From assembly GCA_947167315.1 (NCBI GenBank), contig CAMVHP010000023.1, positions 1 through 12,571 of the forward strand: a stretch of DNA of 12,571 nt, written 5' to 3'. The stretch is from RGIG8782 sp017475895. Lineage in GTDB: Bacteria; Pseudomonadota; Alphaproteobacteria; Rickettsiales; UBA1997. The translations under genes and the position numbers were made by a program. Below are positions 1 to 7,618 of the stretch, in pieces (the first letter of the stretch is position 1; every line of letters starts with the position of its first letter). The notes under the pieces were generated by a model. That model saw only the letters and a list, made by a program, of their open reading frames with translations, did not search any database and was not told the DNA's origin.

Positions 1-63
1 TACATATTCATCAAAAAAACTGTTGATTTTTAACCTTGGTTTAAAGTGGACAGATTAGAAAAT

Positions 64-108
64 AAAAAGCACCAAAGGGTAGGGCATTCTCATTTTATGA
101 GAGTGCCC
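64..108 (-). terminator. Probable terminator of the SPOR-ftsB-dnaG-rpoD operon
   Basis: An 11-bp stem (82-92 with 98-108, one G-U pair, 5-nt loop) lies 45 nt past the rpoD stop. Read on the minus strand, the hairpin is followed by a pyrimidine-rich stretch and then a T-run at 64-68. The T-run is about 13 nt from the stem, so this is a less canonical intrinsic terminator than the other two in the window. Positions 1-63 hold nothing I can recognise. Confidence 0.6.
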
Positions 109-152
109 TTGTGGAATTTAAGCATAAAATCGATTAATCAAAAAATTAACGT

Positions 153-2396
153 TTATCTATCTTCCATAAATTGCTTTAACTTAATTATTCTTTTTGGATG
201 TTGCAATTTTCGCAAAGCTTTAGCCTCTATCTGTCTTATTCTCTCTCTAGTAACAGAAAATTGTTTTCCCACTTCCTCCAGCGTGTGATCGGAATCCATA
301 CCTATTCCAAATCTCATTCTTAAAACTCTCTCCTCTCTGGGGGTCAAATTTGACAGAAGACCAGTTGTTATTTCCTTTAAATTATTGTAGGACGTAGCCT
401 TAAATGGTGAAACGACCTTACTATCCTCAATGAAATTACCAACTGTACCGTCTCCCTCATCATTTCCCAACGGAGAATCAAGACTAACCGGATCTTTTGT
501 ATTCATCAACACCTTTCTAACCTTATCAGCAGGAATCAATAGCTTGTTTGCTATTTCCTCCACCGTTGGCACTCTACCAAGTTCCTGCGTTAGCTGTCTT
601 GATGTTTTAGATATTTTATTAATGGTTTCCACCATGTGTATTGGAATTCTAATGGTTTTTGACTGATCGGCTATAGCTCTAGTCATTGCCTGTCTAATCC
701 ACCATGTGGAATAGGTGGAAAATTTGTAGCCTTTTTTGTATTCAAATTTATCCACAGCCCTCATCAATCCAATATTTCCCTCCTGTATCAGATCCAAGAA
801 CTGTAGACCTCTGTTGGTATATTTTTTTGCTATTGAAATTACCAATCTTAGGTTGGCTGAAATCATTTCCTTTTTAGCTGCATCTTCCTCTTTTTTTGCT
901 ATTTTTATTTCCTTCAGAAATGCCGTAAATGTTTCTATATCAAGTCCAATTATTTTCATAATTTTATTGATCCGCTCAGCACTTTCAATTATTTTGTCTC
1001 TGTTATTTTTTATGAAACTATCCCATCTGTTATCTTTTAGTTTTTCCAGCTCCTTAATCCATTCTTCACCGTATATACCCTTGAAGTTATCCAAAACCTC
1101 TACCTTGCTTATACCCTCATCACTGGCCAAAGCAAATAAACCTTTATTTATGTCCATTATTTTGTCTTCGACCTTGCATAACTCTTTTAAAATGTCTGTT
1201 ATTATATCTTCATTCAACGGTATTTCTACTATTTTTTTGTACAATTCACCGAATAATGTTTCAACCTTTGGATTATTTGCGTTTAAAATACCTCTTTCGT
1301 CTAGATTTGATAGTATTTTTTGAACTATTGATACAGCAGATTCTAGAGATGTTAACACCTTTGGCAATAGGGACTTCTCCACTGTCGCTACACAGGTATT
1401 TGAATCACCACCTTCACCGTTTTCATCGTCGTCCTCATCTTCATCAAAAAGATAATCCAGTTCATCATCCCCATCGTTCTTGTCTTTGTCCGTTAATTCA
1501 TCATCATCAAATATTGAACTTATGGAATTTTCATCCTTCTCCTTTTCCTCAATATCCTTAACTATATCAAGCGTGTTTATGGTGCTTAAATCAACATCAT
1601 TGTCCGCTTCATTTGTTTTTGATTCATCTATTTTTATTATATCTCTCAACAGAATTGTACCATTCGAAAGTCCGTTGTACCAATCAAATATATACTTTAA
1701 TATAAATGGTATCCTGTACATCTTTTTTATTATGTTCAATCTACTATTTTCAATTCTCATTGAAATACTTATTTCTTCCTCTTTTGTAAGTAGATCAATA
1801 TTATTCATTGATTTCAAATAAGACTTTACAGGATCTTCAGTGCTCTTTGATAAAAATGTTTCTTTTTGCTGATCTGCATCTAAACCATCCGCTTTATTAA
1901 ATGTATTTAGTTCCTCTTCATTTCTTACAACCGATATATCAACACTTTCTAAAAACGATATTATTTCTGCTATTTTTTTAGGGTCTTTTATCCTGTCACC
2001 TATTTTATTATTTACATACTCGACAGTTAAAAACTTATTCTTTAACCCCTCTGCCATTAGTTCTTTCTTAATTTTTAACTCTTCTTTATCATCGTTATTT
2101 ACTACATTTACACTTGTTTTTTCAGTATTTTTAACAACCCGTTCGTTACTAACCGTCTTTTTTATATCGGTTTTAATGCTGTTTTTATTTGGAATTGTTT
2201 TTTTAATTTGTTCCTTACTTTTGCTGACCGCTTTAGTCTTTGTTTGTTTTACAGTTTTAACGTCAACCTTTTGTTTTTTATCTTCTTTTTTTTCTTTAGA
2301 AACTGTTTTTGCTTTTATGTCATTAACTACCTTATGTTTTTTTTCCGCCGATAATTCCTTGGTGGTATTTTTTGTCTTCTCAGTTTTTGCAACCAT
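153..2396 (-). CDS. rpoD: RNA polymerase primary sigma factor RpoD (sigma-70)
   Basis: Housekeeping sigma factor that directs RNA polymerase to -35/-10 promoters. The 747-aa protein contains every sigma-70 region: 1.1 (about 108-165, with LMAEGLKNKFLT), 1.2 (about 186-220, with DPVKSYLKSM and LLTKEEEISIS), a large non-conserved region (about 221-500) with a Glu/Asp tract near 286-332, region 2 (about 508-585, ANLRLVISIAKKYTNRG, and FSTYSTWWIRQAMTRAI for -10 recognition and melting), region 3 (about 590-665) and region 4 (about 678-735, helix-turn-helix TLEEVGKQFSVTRERIRQIE). Residues 1-107 form a Lys/Thr/Val-rich low-complexity extension not usual in RpoD. The ATG is supported by an AGGAGA ribosome binding site. 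The gene follows dnaG by 14 nt and is last in the operon. The region 1.1 and acidic insert identify a primary sigma factor rather than RpoH or RpoS. Confidence 0.98.
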   Translation of the reverse strand: MVAKTEKTKNTTKELSAEKKHKVVNDIKAKTVSKEKKEDKKQKVDVKTVKQTKTKAVSKSKEQIKKTIPNKNSIKTDIKKTVSNERVVKNTEKTSVNVVNNDDKEELKIKKELMAEGLKNKFLTVEYVNNKIGDRIKDPKKIAEIISFLESVDISVVRNEEELNTFNKADGLDADQQKETFLSKSTEDPVKSYLKSMNNIDLLTKEEEISISMRIENSRLNIIKKMYRIPFILKYIFDWYNGLSNGTILLRDIIKIDESKTNEADNDVDLSTINTLDIVKDIEEKEKDENSISSIFDDDELTDKDKNDGDDELDYLFDEDEDDDENGEGGDSNTCVATVEKSLLPKVLTSLESAVSIVQKILSNLDERGILNANNPKVETLFGELYKKIVEIPLNEDIITDILKELCKVEDKIMDINKGLFALASDEGISKVEVLDNFKGIYGEEWIKELEKLKDNRWDSFIKNNRDKIIESAERINKIMKIIGLDIETFTAFLKEIKIAKKEEDAAKKEMISANLRLVISIAKKYTNRGLQFLDLIQEGNIGLMRAVDKFEYKKGYKFSTYSTWWIRQAMTRAIADQSKTIRIPIHMVETINKISKTSRQLTQELGRVPTVEEIANKLLIPADKVRKVLMNTKDPVSLDSPLGNDEGDGTVGNFIEDSKVVSPFKATSYNNLKEITTGLLSNLTPREERVLRMRFGIGMDSDHTLEEVGKQFSVTRERIRQIEAKALRKLQHPKRIIKLKQFMEDR

Positions 2397-2400
2397 TATT

Positions 2401-2406
2401 TCTCCT
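2401..2406 (-). promoter_or_regulatory. Ribosome binding site of rpoD
   Basis: AGGAGA on the minus strand, 4 nt before the rpoD ATG and between the dnaG stop and the rpoD start. It fixes the start codon and so includes the Lys-rich N-terminal extension in the protein. It is one of the few clear Shine-Dalgarno sequences in this window. Confidence 0.75.
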
Positions 2407-2410
2407 AAAA

Positions 2411-4243
2411 TTAATAATTAAAATCATCATCAAGTGTATTTTTTTTACTCCTTAACTCATCCAGCTCATTCATTATATTTTTTCTTTTACTTTCATTATC
2501 ATTTTTGAAAGACAAATTTTTCACCTCTATTTCAAGTGTATTTATATTTCTTTCAATAACTAAACTATACAAGTAGTTAACTTTTTTACTATCTAAAATG
2601 TGGTTATATCTACCACTGTTAATAATATAGTCATTAAAATTATTTTTTTCAAGTATATTTAACAACAATTCTTTATTTTCTATATCATTTGCCTCATATA
2701 GTTTTAAAAATATACCAATCAATTCATTTGACTTGCTATCAGTATACTCCATATTAAACATATCAACATTGTATGTCTGAAAAATCTGATCCACAACTGG
2801 TAGATAGCTAATCATCAAAGAAAACATTTGTTTTTCAATATTAATTACATTTTGTTTTAACAGATCTACACTATTTATGGATTTAACGTTTTTTTTGTAG
2901 TCAATTTTTGTTAAGGTTCTGTAATTTGTAGCTTTCTTATTACCGGTATATTTACTTATTAAAAATATTTGTCTTTTATAAAAATCTTCAAAGTTTTTTG
3001 AAACAAGTGGATCGTTTATTTGTTTTGTAATGGTGCTAAACTTTGTTTCTAGTAAACTTTTTTCCTCTGGAGTTATATACTTGTTATTTTCTAATGATTT
3101 TATCGTAGATATCTCATTTTTCCACAAAAATTCTGATAGCGAAAAACAGTTATTTTGATCGTTTATATAATCTAAAAATACCATTTTACCGTTATTTTTA
3201 ACGAAATCATCTGGATCCTGATCTTTTGGCAAAAATACAAACTTCATGTTCTTCATTGGTGTTAGTATTGGTAGAACTAGATTTGCCAATCTTAGTGAAG
3301 CCTTTTGTCCAGCCGAGTCTCCATCCAAACACACAATTATTTCGTCAGTTGCCTTCCATAGAATTTCAATTTGTTTTAATGTTATCGCTGTTCCCATAGG
3401 TGCAACAACGTTCTCTATACCGTTTACAGACAAAGTTATGGCATCAAGATTACCTTCAACCAATATAACATTTTTGTTGTCATATATGCTTTTTTTAGCA
3501 AAAAAATAGTTAAATAATACATCACTCTTATGGTAAATTGCTGTCTCCGGCGAATTCATATATTTAGGCATATCATCTTTATTTATGACTCTACCGGTAA
3601 ATGCTATAACTTTACCATTTTTATCCAGAACCGGAAACATCACTCTATTTCTAAACTTGTCATAATAGTTACCGTTGTTGTTTCTTGCTACAACTCCCGC
3701 CAATTCCATTTGTTTTTCACTAAAACCACAACTTTTTAAATATTCAATAAGTGAGGCAAAATCATCAGGAGCAAAACCTATCTTAAATTTTTTCACGCTA
3801 TCAGTATTCAAGCCCCTTTTTATTATGTAATTTAAACCTCTTTTACCAATATTCTCAAATATACATTTTTGAAAAAATAGACAAGATTTTTCGTTTATAT
3901 CTTGTACTATGTGTATTGTATCCAATTCCTCTTTGTTTTTTGTGCTGTTTTTTAATTTTGGCAATTCTATCCCATTTTCTGTTGCTAATTTTTCAACAGC
4001 ATCCTTAAAGGATAAACCGTCTTGGTTCATCGTAAATGTTATCACATCTCCATGTGCTCCACAACCAAAACAATGATAAAAACCTTTATCATCATTTACG
4101 TTAAAAGATGGTGTTTTTTCTTTGTGAAACGGGCAACAGGCAACCTTGTTTCGCCCTCTATTTATCAATCTTACACTTCTGCTGATAACATCGGACAAAA
4201 CTATCTTTTCTTTTAGTAAATTCAAAAAGTTATTATCATACAT
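2411..4243 (-). CDS. dnaG: DNA primase DnaG
   Basis: Makes RNA primers for chromosomal replication. The 610-aa length is normal for the family. The N-terminal CHC2 zinc-binding domain shows CPFHKEKTPSF (C37, H40) and HCFGCG (C58, C61). The catalytic core has the primase signature KYMNSPET (227-234). The TOPRIM domain contains LVEGNLDAIT (E263, D267) and CLDGDSAGQKAS (D307, D309), the expected metal-binding acidic residues. The C-terminal third (about 370-610) is Asn/Lys-rich and diverged and would be the helicase-interacting domain by position. The ATG lies 6 nt after the ftsB-like stop; no strong Shine-Dalgarno is visible, so translation may be coupled to the upstream gene. It sits directly upstream of rpoD, the classic dnaG-rpoD pairing. 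Confidence 0.98.
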   Translation of the reverse strand: MYDNNFLNLLKEKIVLSDVISRSVRLINRGRNKVACCPFHKEKTPSFNVNDDKGFYHCFGCGAHGDVITFTMNQDGLSFKDAVEKLATENGIELPKLKNSTKNKEELDTIHIVQDINEKSCLFFQKCIFENIGKRGLNYIIKRGLNTDSVKKFKIGFAPDDFASLIEYLKSCGFSEKQMELAGVVARNNNGNYYDKFRNRVMFPVLDKNGKVIAFTGRVINKDDMPKYMNSPETAIYHKSDVLFNYFFAKKSIYDNKNVILVEGNLDAITLSVNGIENVVAPMGTAITLKQIEILWKATDEIIVCLDGDSAGQKASLRLANLVLPILTPMKNMKFVFLPKDQDPDDFVKNNGKMVFLDYINDQNNCFSLSEFLWKNEISTIKSLENNKYITPEEKSLLETKFSTITKQINDPLVSKNFEDFYKRQIFLISKYTGNKKATNYRTLTKIDYKKNVKSINSVDLLKQNVINIEKQMFSLMISYLPVVDQIFQTYNVDMFNMEYTDSKSNELIGIFLKLYEANDIENKELLLNILEKNNFNDYIINSGRYNHILDSKKVNYLYSLVIERNINTLEIEVKNLSFKNDNESKRKNIMNELDELRSKKNTLDDDFNY

Positions 4244-4249
4244 GATGTA

Positions 4250-4576
4250 CTATATATCTTTTAAATCATTGGTAAACAAAACAATTTCATCTTTTTCCGC
4301 CATACCAACATTTTCCTTAAGCTTTTCCTCTAATAAATCCAGATCAATGTTGTCTGAGTTTAATCTTTCGACTTTGTTTTTTTGTTTTTTCATGTAGTAT
4401 TCTTTTTTATTCAGTAGATTTTTTTTGTCAACTAGTGTTGTATTTGTATTTTTGTAGGATACCACACCATATTTACCCATAAATATGTGATAACAAAAAT
4501 ACAATGATAGAAATGTGTAGAATATTATTTTTACAACTGTAATTACTACACTTTCCTTCTCTTCTTCAACTATCAT
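4250..4576 (-). CDS. FtsB/DivIC-like septum formation initiator protein
   Basis: A 108-aa bitopic membrane protein: a short cytoplasmic N-terminus, one membrane helix (about 9-32), a Lys/Asn-rich probable coiled coil (about 40-72), then LLEEKLKENVGMAEKDEIVLF. The last segment matches the conserved FtsB/DivIC ending, in which a helix leads into a 'lGM.k.gE.vf' motif. In known systems FtsB joins FtsL and FtsQ at the division site and helps activate septal peptidoglycan synthesis. Size, topology and motif all agree, but this fold diverges quickly, so the exact orthology is less certain than the family. Its ATG overlaps the stop of the SPOR gene (ATGA, 4 nt) and it precedes dnaG by 6 nt. In many alphaproteobacteria an ftsB-like gene sits near eno and pdhA instead, so the location is unusual. 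Confidence 0.8.
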   Translation of the reverse strand: MIVEEEKESVVITVVKIIFYTFLSLYFCYHIFMGKYGVVSYKNTNTTLVDKKNLLNKKEYYMKKQKNKVERLNSDNIDLDLLEEKLKENVGMAEKDEIVLFTNDLKDI

Positions 4577-5313
4577 TTTACTACTATACAGTTTGTTGCA
4601 CTTTTGGTGGTAACCTTTAGGTACTCTTTACAGAAACTCTGAGCATCGTTTTTTGTGTTGAAATCACCAACCTGAACTCTATAAAATATTCCCTTGTTAC
4701 CTAAATCTATTTCATACATAAAAATATCAAAATCCTTTAATAAATTACTATGTACTTTTTTTGTTTTATTGATAAAATCCTGTGCCTGTTGTTTATTCTT
4801 TAACGCTATCAACTGTGCTTTGTATAACTCAATTTTTTTTCTAGGTTCCACCTTTATAACATTTTTTAATTCCTCTGTTTTTTGATTTCTACTGTTCTCA
4901 TTAATTTTAACTGTTTTTATGTTTTCATTCAGAACAATATCATCATTATTGACTTCAAATTCACTATTATTAACCACATTGTTTATTTCATTATCCAATT
5001 CGCTTTTTTGTGTAATTTGCTCGCTATTTCTGCCAACATTTGTATTTATATTTCCATCTGTTACATTGATATTAACCTTTTCGTCTTTATCATTCAAATT
5101 GTCATAAAAACTGTTTGTCTTAAATTCTAGTTCTCTAGTTTCTTGTTTTACTTTTACAACATCCGATTCTGCTCTTATTACTGGTAGACTATTTTCATCT
5201 CCGTTTATTTGCGCTATCCTGTAGGATTTTAGTAAAATTAAACAAAATGCTAGCATTACTATACTTGTTATTGCTATTAAAATGTTTTTTTTATTTCCGC
5301 CAGTGATATTCAT
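4573..5313 (-). CDS. Membrane-anchored SPOR-domain protein
   Basis: A 246-aa protein with a short cytoplasmic tail, one membrane helix (about 10-30), a low-complexity Asn/Glu/Lys periplasmic linker (about 35-160) and a C-terminal SPOR domain (about 163-246). The domain shows YKAQLIALKNKQQAQDF, then DLGNKGIFYRVQVGDF, and ends CIVV, the usual pattern of alphaproteobacterial SPOR proteins. SPOR domains bind denuded peptidoglycan glycan strands and bring proteins to the division septum (as in FtsN and DedD), which fits its coupling with the FtsB-like gene. I chose the ATG at 5313; an in-frame TTG lies one codon upstream and neither has a strong Shine-Dalgarno. It is the first gene of the minus-strand operon. 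Calling it FtsN would go beyond the evidence, since an FtsN-type N-terminal motif was not established. Confidence 0.88.
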   Translation of the reverse strand: MNITGGNKKNILIAITSIVMLAFCLILLKSYRIAQINGDENSLPVIRAESDVVKVKQETRELEFKTNSFYDNLNDKDEKVNINVTDGNINTNVGRNSEQITQKSELDNEINNVVNNSEFEVNNDDIVLNENIKTVKINENSRNQKTEELKNVIKVEPRKKIELYKAQLIALKNKQQAQDFINKTKKVHSNLLKDFDIFMYEIDLGNKGIFYRVQVGDFNTKNDAQSFCKEYLKVTTKSATNCIVVK

Positions 5314-5435
5314 CAAAATATTTATAAAACCGCTGTTGTGAGTATCATATTTTAAAAATTAAAATCAAGAATTAATTTAATTATTGAAATAATAAAAATA
5401 AATTATATTATTTTAGCATAAAGTGGTTGTACATT
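5314..5435. other. Divergent AT-rich intergenic region
   Basis: This 122-nt gap separates the two divergent operons and must contain promoters for both. A plausible plus-strand promoter is listed separately. For the minus strand the best -10 is TATGAT (complement of 5344-5349), with no convincing -35 at the right distance. The rest is A/T-rich, including an 8-bp inverted repeat (5387-5394 and 5406-5413) that overlaps the plus-strand promoter. That repeat could be an operator or simply chance in such AT-rich DNA. Confidence 0.5.
5384..5411 (+). promoter_or_regulatory. Putative sigma-70 promoter of the pilus/secretion-like operon
   Basis: TTGAAA (5384-5389) and TATTAT (5406-5411) are separated by 16 nt, close to the sigma-70 consensus. 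Transcription would start near 5418 and give a leader of only about 18 nt before the ATG at 5436. The call rests on pattern alone, and in DNA this AT-rich such matches arise easily. Confidence 0.45.
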
Positions 5436-6971
5436 ATGGCAAAAAATTTTGTTATAAATATAGGTAGTAATGGCTCAATAATAACTTTAGAGAGTAGGTC
5501 TAAAGTATATGAGAGTTATTTTTTTGACGATATAAATACCGAAAACAATAGAGAAACATTAGTAAATCTTTTTAAAAAAAACAAAAATGCACCAATATAT
5601 ATAATACTTGATAATATTGGACAGAGCTATAACATAAAGAAATTTCCAAAAGTTGGTCTTCTTGATCTAAGAAAGATAGTTGAAAGAAAGTTTAGAAGTG
5701 ATATTCCAGAAAACGATCTAAAAGATAAAAGATTTATGGGATACAACAAAGAGGATAAGGATTTTGAGTATATGTTCATTTCCTCCAATGTTGATGAAAT
5801 TATAAAAAGTTGGTTTGATTTTATAGAGGAACACGATAATATTACAACCGGAGTATACATGTTGCCATTGGCAACTGAGGCAATTTTAAAAAAAATAAAG
5901 AAAAAACTTAAAACAAACAAAAATAAAAGAATCAATAAATCAACAGATGGTAAAGATGGTGTAAAAAGCATTAGTTGGGATATAGTTTTGGTTAGAACAC
6001 AGGTTGGTGGCTTTAGAGAAGTTGTGTTTATGAACAATAGAATAGTGTTTACCAGAATATTAAATGAAGACCTAAGTTCTCAAGATAAATTTGATGCACA
6101 GTTTAGAGAAAACGTATTAAGGACGGTTGAGTATTTGAAGAGATTTTACACTTCCTTTAGCGAAGACAATTTAAATATGTACACAATAGTCGATGAAGAA
6201 ACAAAGACGTTGTTGATGAACACCAGTGTAAATAATATAAGTGTAAGAAATTTTTCTTATAACGAATTTTCCCGTATCTTTTTTATGAGAAAAAAGATTG
6301 GCAAATATGCCGAGAATGGAGCGGATTTAATATTTGGAGATCTGATAGTTTTTGGTAGTAAAACCATTAACTTTTTTACAAGAGAAATGAAACAAATAGC
6401 CCTAATTTCAAGCATATATAAAATATTAAGAGTTTTCACATCCTTTCTATCCATTTCTTTGATTTTAATTTTTATTACCGGAACTATATTTTTAGTAAGG
6501 GATAAATATCTAATAGATAAATCAAAGAAAAAGTTTGATGAATTACAGAGAACATTCGAAATAAAAAATAAACAAGAATTTGGTAGCGATGTTGCTGACT
6601 TTGATGATATGATTGACGCTACATCATTTTATTTAAGAGTAAAAGATTTAAACATTAATCCGTTTGGTTTGATTGGTAATTTATCCAATTTTGTTGCTGA
6701 CGATATAGCCATCACAAGTTTAAAATGGAGAATGGTTCCATCAAAACGAGGTATTTTATACGGAGGAAAAGAAGCTGTAAATCTAGATTCTTCATTAGTT
6801 AATAAAAGTGGTAAAGTTGACGATCTGTTTAAAATCTACGAAAATATCGATAATTCATTAAAAAATTCACTAAGTGACTACGACACCAAACTGTCAAGTC
6901 TACCAAGAAATATAAACTTTAACACAAATTATTTTTCTTTTCCATTAAAAATAGATATAGCGAGGAAATAG
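5436..6971 (+). CDS. PilM/PilN fusion, GspL-like inner-membrane assembly platform protein
   Basis: A 511-aa protein with a large cytoplasmic domain (about 1-325), one membrane helix (about 333-354) and a periplasmic region that starts as a charged helix (about 355-385) and ends in a mixed fold (about 395-511). The N-terminus VINIGSNGS and the later GGFREVVFMNNRIVFTRIL, followed by FRENVLRTVEYLKRFY, resemble the actin-like fold of PilM and of the GspL cytoplasmic domain. The membrane helix and periplasmic part correspond to PilN. In known systems this layer links the cytoplasmic motor to the periplasmic alignment complex. The first phosphate loop is degenerate (Asn where PilM-type proteins have Asp), as in GspL. 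I start at the ATG 5436, 9 nt after a weak AAGTGG; an in-frame TTG lies 9 nt upstream. A PilO-like gene follows 1 nt later. A relative from MSHA pili (MshI) is also possible. Confidence 0.68.
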   Translation: MAKNFVINIGSNGSIITLESRSKVYESYFFDDINTENNRETLVNLFKKNKNAPIYIILDNIGQSYNIKKFPKVGLLDLRKIVERKFRSDIPENDLKDKRFMGYNKEDKDFEYMFISSNVDEIIKSWFDFIEEHDNITTGVYMLPLATEAILKKIKKKLKTNKNKRINKSTDGKDGVKSISWDIVLVRTQVGGFREVVFMNNRIVFTRILNEDLSSQDKFDAQFRENVLRTVEYLKRFYTSFSEDNLNMYTIVDEETKTLLMNTSVNNISVRNFSYNEFSRIFFMRKKIGKYAENGADLIFGDLIVFGSKTINFFTREMKQIALISSIYKILRVFTSFLSISLILIFITGTIFLVRDKYLIDKSKKKFDELQRTFEIKNKQEFGSDVADFDDMIDATSFYLRVKDLNINPFGLIGNLSNFVADDIAITSLKWRMVPSKRGILYGGKEAVNLDSSLVNKSGKVDDLFKIYENIDNSLKNSLSDYDTKLSSLPRNINFNTNYFSFPLKIDIARK

Positions 6972-6972
6972 T

Positions 6973-7617
6973 ATGACGGACAGTAACGAGAAAAATAATA
7001 AAGCTAATAAAAAACTTATACTGCTAAAGAGAGCCATTAAAATTTTGCCAATATTTATATTTATTGCCTTACTCTGCTATGCTACATCCGACTTTTTCAT
7101 ATTGGAACACATAAAAAATAACATTAAACTCAGAGATTTAGATGTTGATGCCAACAAAATAGTTAGTAAAACAAGAGAAGTTGATAGAAAGACAAGCTTG
7201 ATAAAAAATTATATAAACACATGGAATAATGACATAACCGAAACACAAAAAATGCCTGATGGTATAAACATAGAATCATTAAAAGTTCTGTTTACAGATA
7301 TGGCAAAAAAATACATGATTAAAAGTATAGACATATCTTTTTCTGTTCCAAGAAGGGTTGAAATCGATGGAAACACTCTAAATGTCATGGGTTCCGAAAT
7401 ATCTTTATCATTTAACTGTTTAACGGAATATTCCGTTTACCATTTCATTAATGAATTATATAAAAATGACTACGGATTTTTTATAATAGAGGAGATGGAA
7501 ATTAGGAAAATAAGAAATATTGATAAAAATGTAATACGAATGTTAGTGGAAAATGGAGATGCTAATGCTTTATCCGTCAACATGAAATTACAGTGGTATG
7601 AACTTTCCAGTAGGTAA
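6973..7617 (+). CDS. PilO/GspM-like bitopic inner-membrane protein
   Basis: A 214-aa protein with a charged cytoplasmic N-terminus (1-20), one membrane helix (about 21-43), a long helical stretch (about 45-90) and a compact C-terminal domain (about 95-212) that fits a ferredoxin-like fold by its strand/helix alternation. PilO and GspM share this layout and form heterodimers with PilN or the GspL periplasmic domain. Sequence identity to any family is weak; the call rests on topology, size and its place 1 nt after the PilM/PilN fusion. The start is supported by GAGG at 6962-6965, inside the end of the preceding gene. The next gene begins 1 nt after its stop, so the three are tightly coupled. 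Confidence 0.6.
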   Translation: MTDSNEKNNKANKKLILLKRAIKILPIFIFIALLCYATSDFFILEHIKNNIKLRDLDVDANKIVSKTREVDRKTSLIKNYINTWNNDITETQKMPDGINIESLKVLFTDMAKKYMIKSIDISFSVPRRVEIDGNTLNVMGSEISLSFNCLTEYSVYHFINELYKNDYGFFIIEEMEIRKIRNIDKNVIRMLVENGDANALSVNMKLQWYELSSR

Positions 7618-7618
7618 T

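Noticed and set aside
1..152. tRNA or small RNA next to the first hairpin
   Set aside because: No cloverleaf, CCA end or conserved T-loop sequence was found; the hairpin fits a terminator for rpoD.
736..1323. Long plus-strand open frame of 195 codons opposite rpoD
   Set aside because: It is antisense to conserved RpoD regions, has no ribosome binding site and its protein is a Ser/Phe/Ile-rich shadow. The same holds for the other short open frames opposite dnaG, adhE and the pilus-like genes.
5387..5413. 8-bp inverted repeat AAATAATA/TATTATTT over the putative promoter
   Set aside because: It consists only of A and T in a region that is almost all A and T, so it is expected by chance; kept only as a remark.
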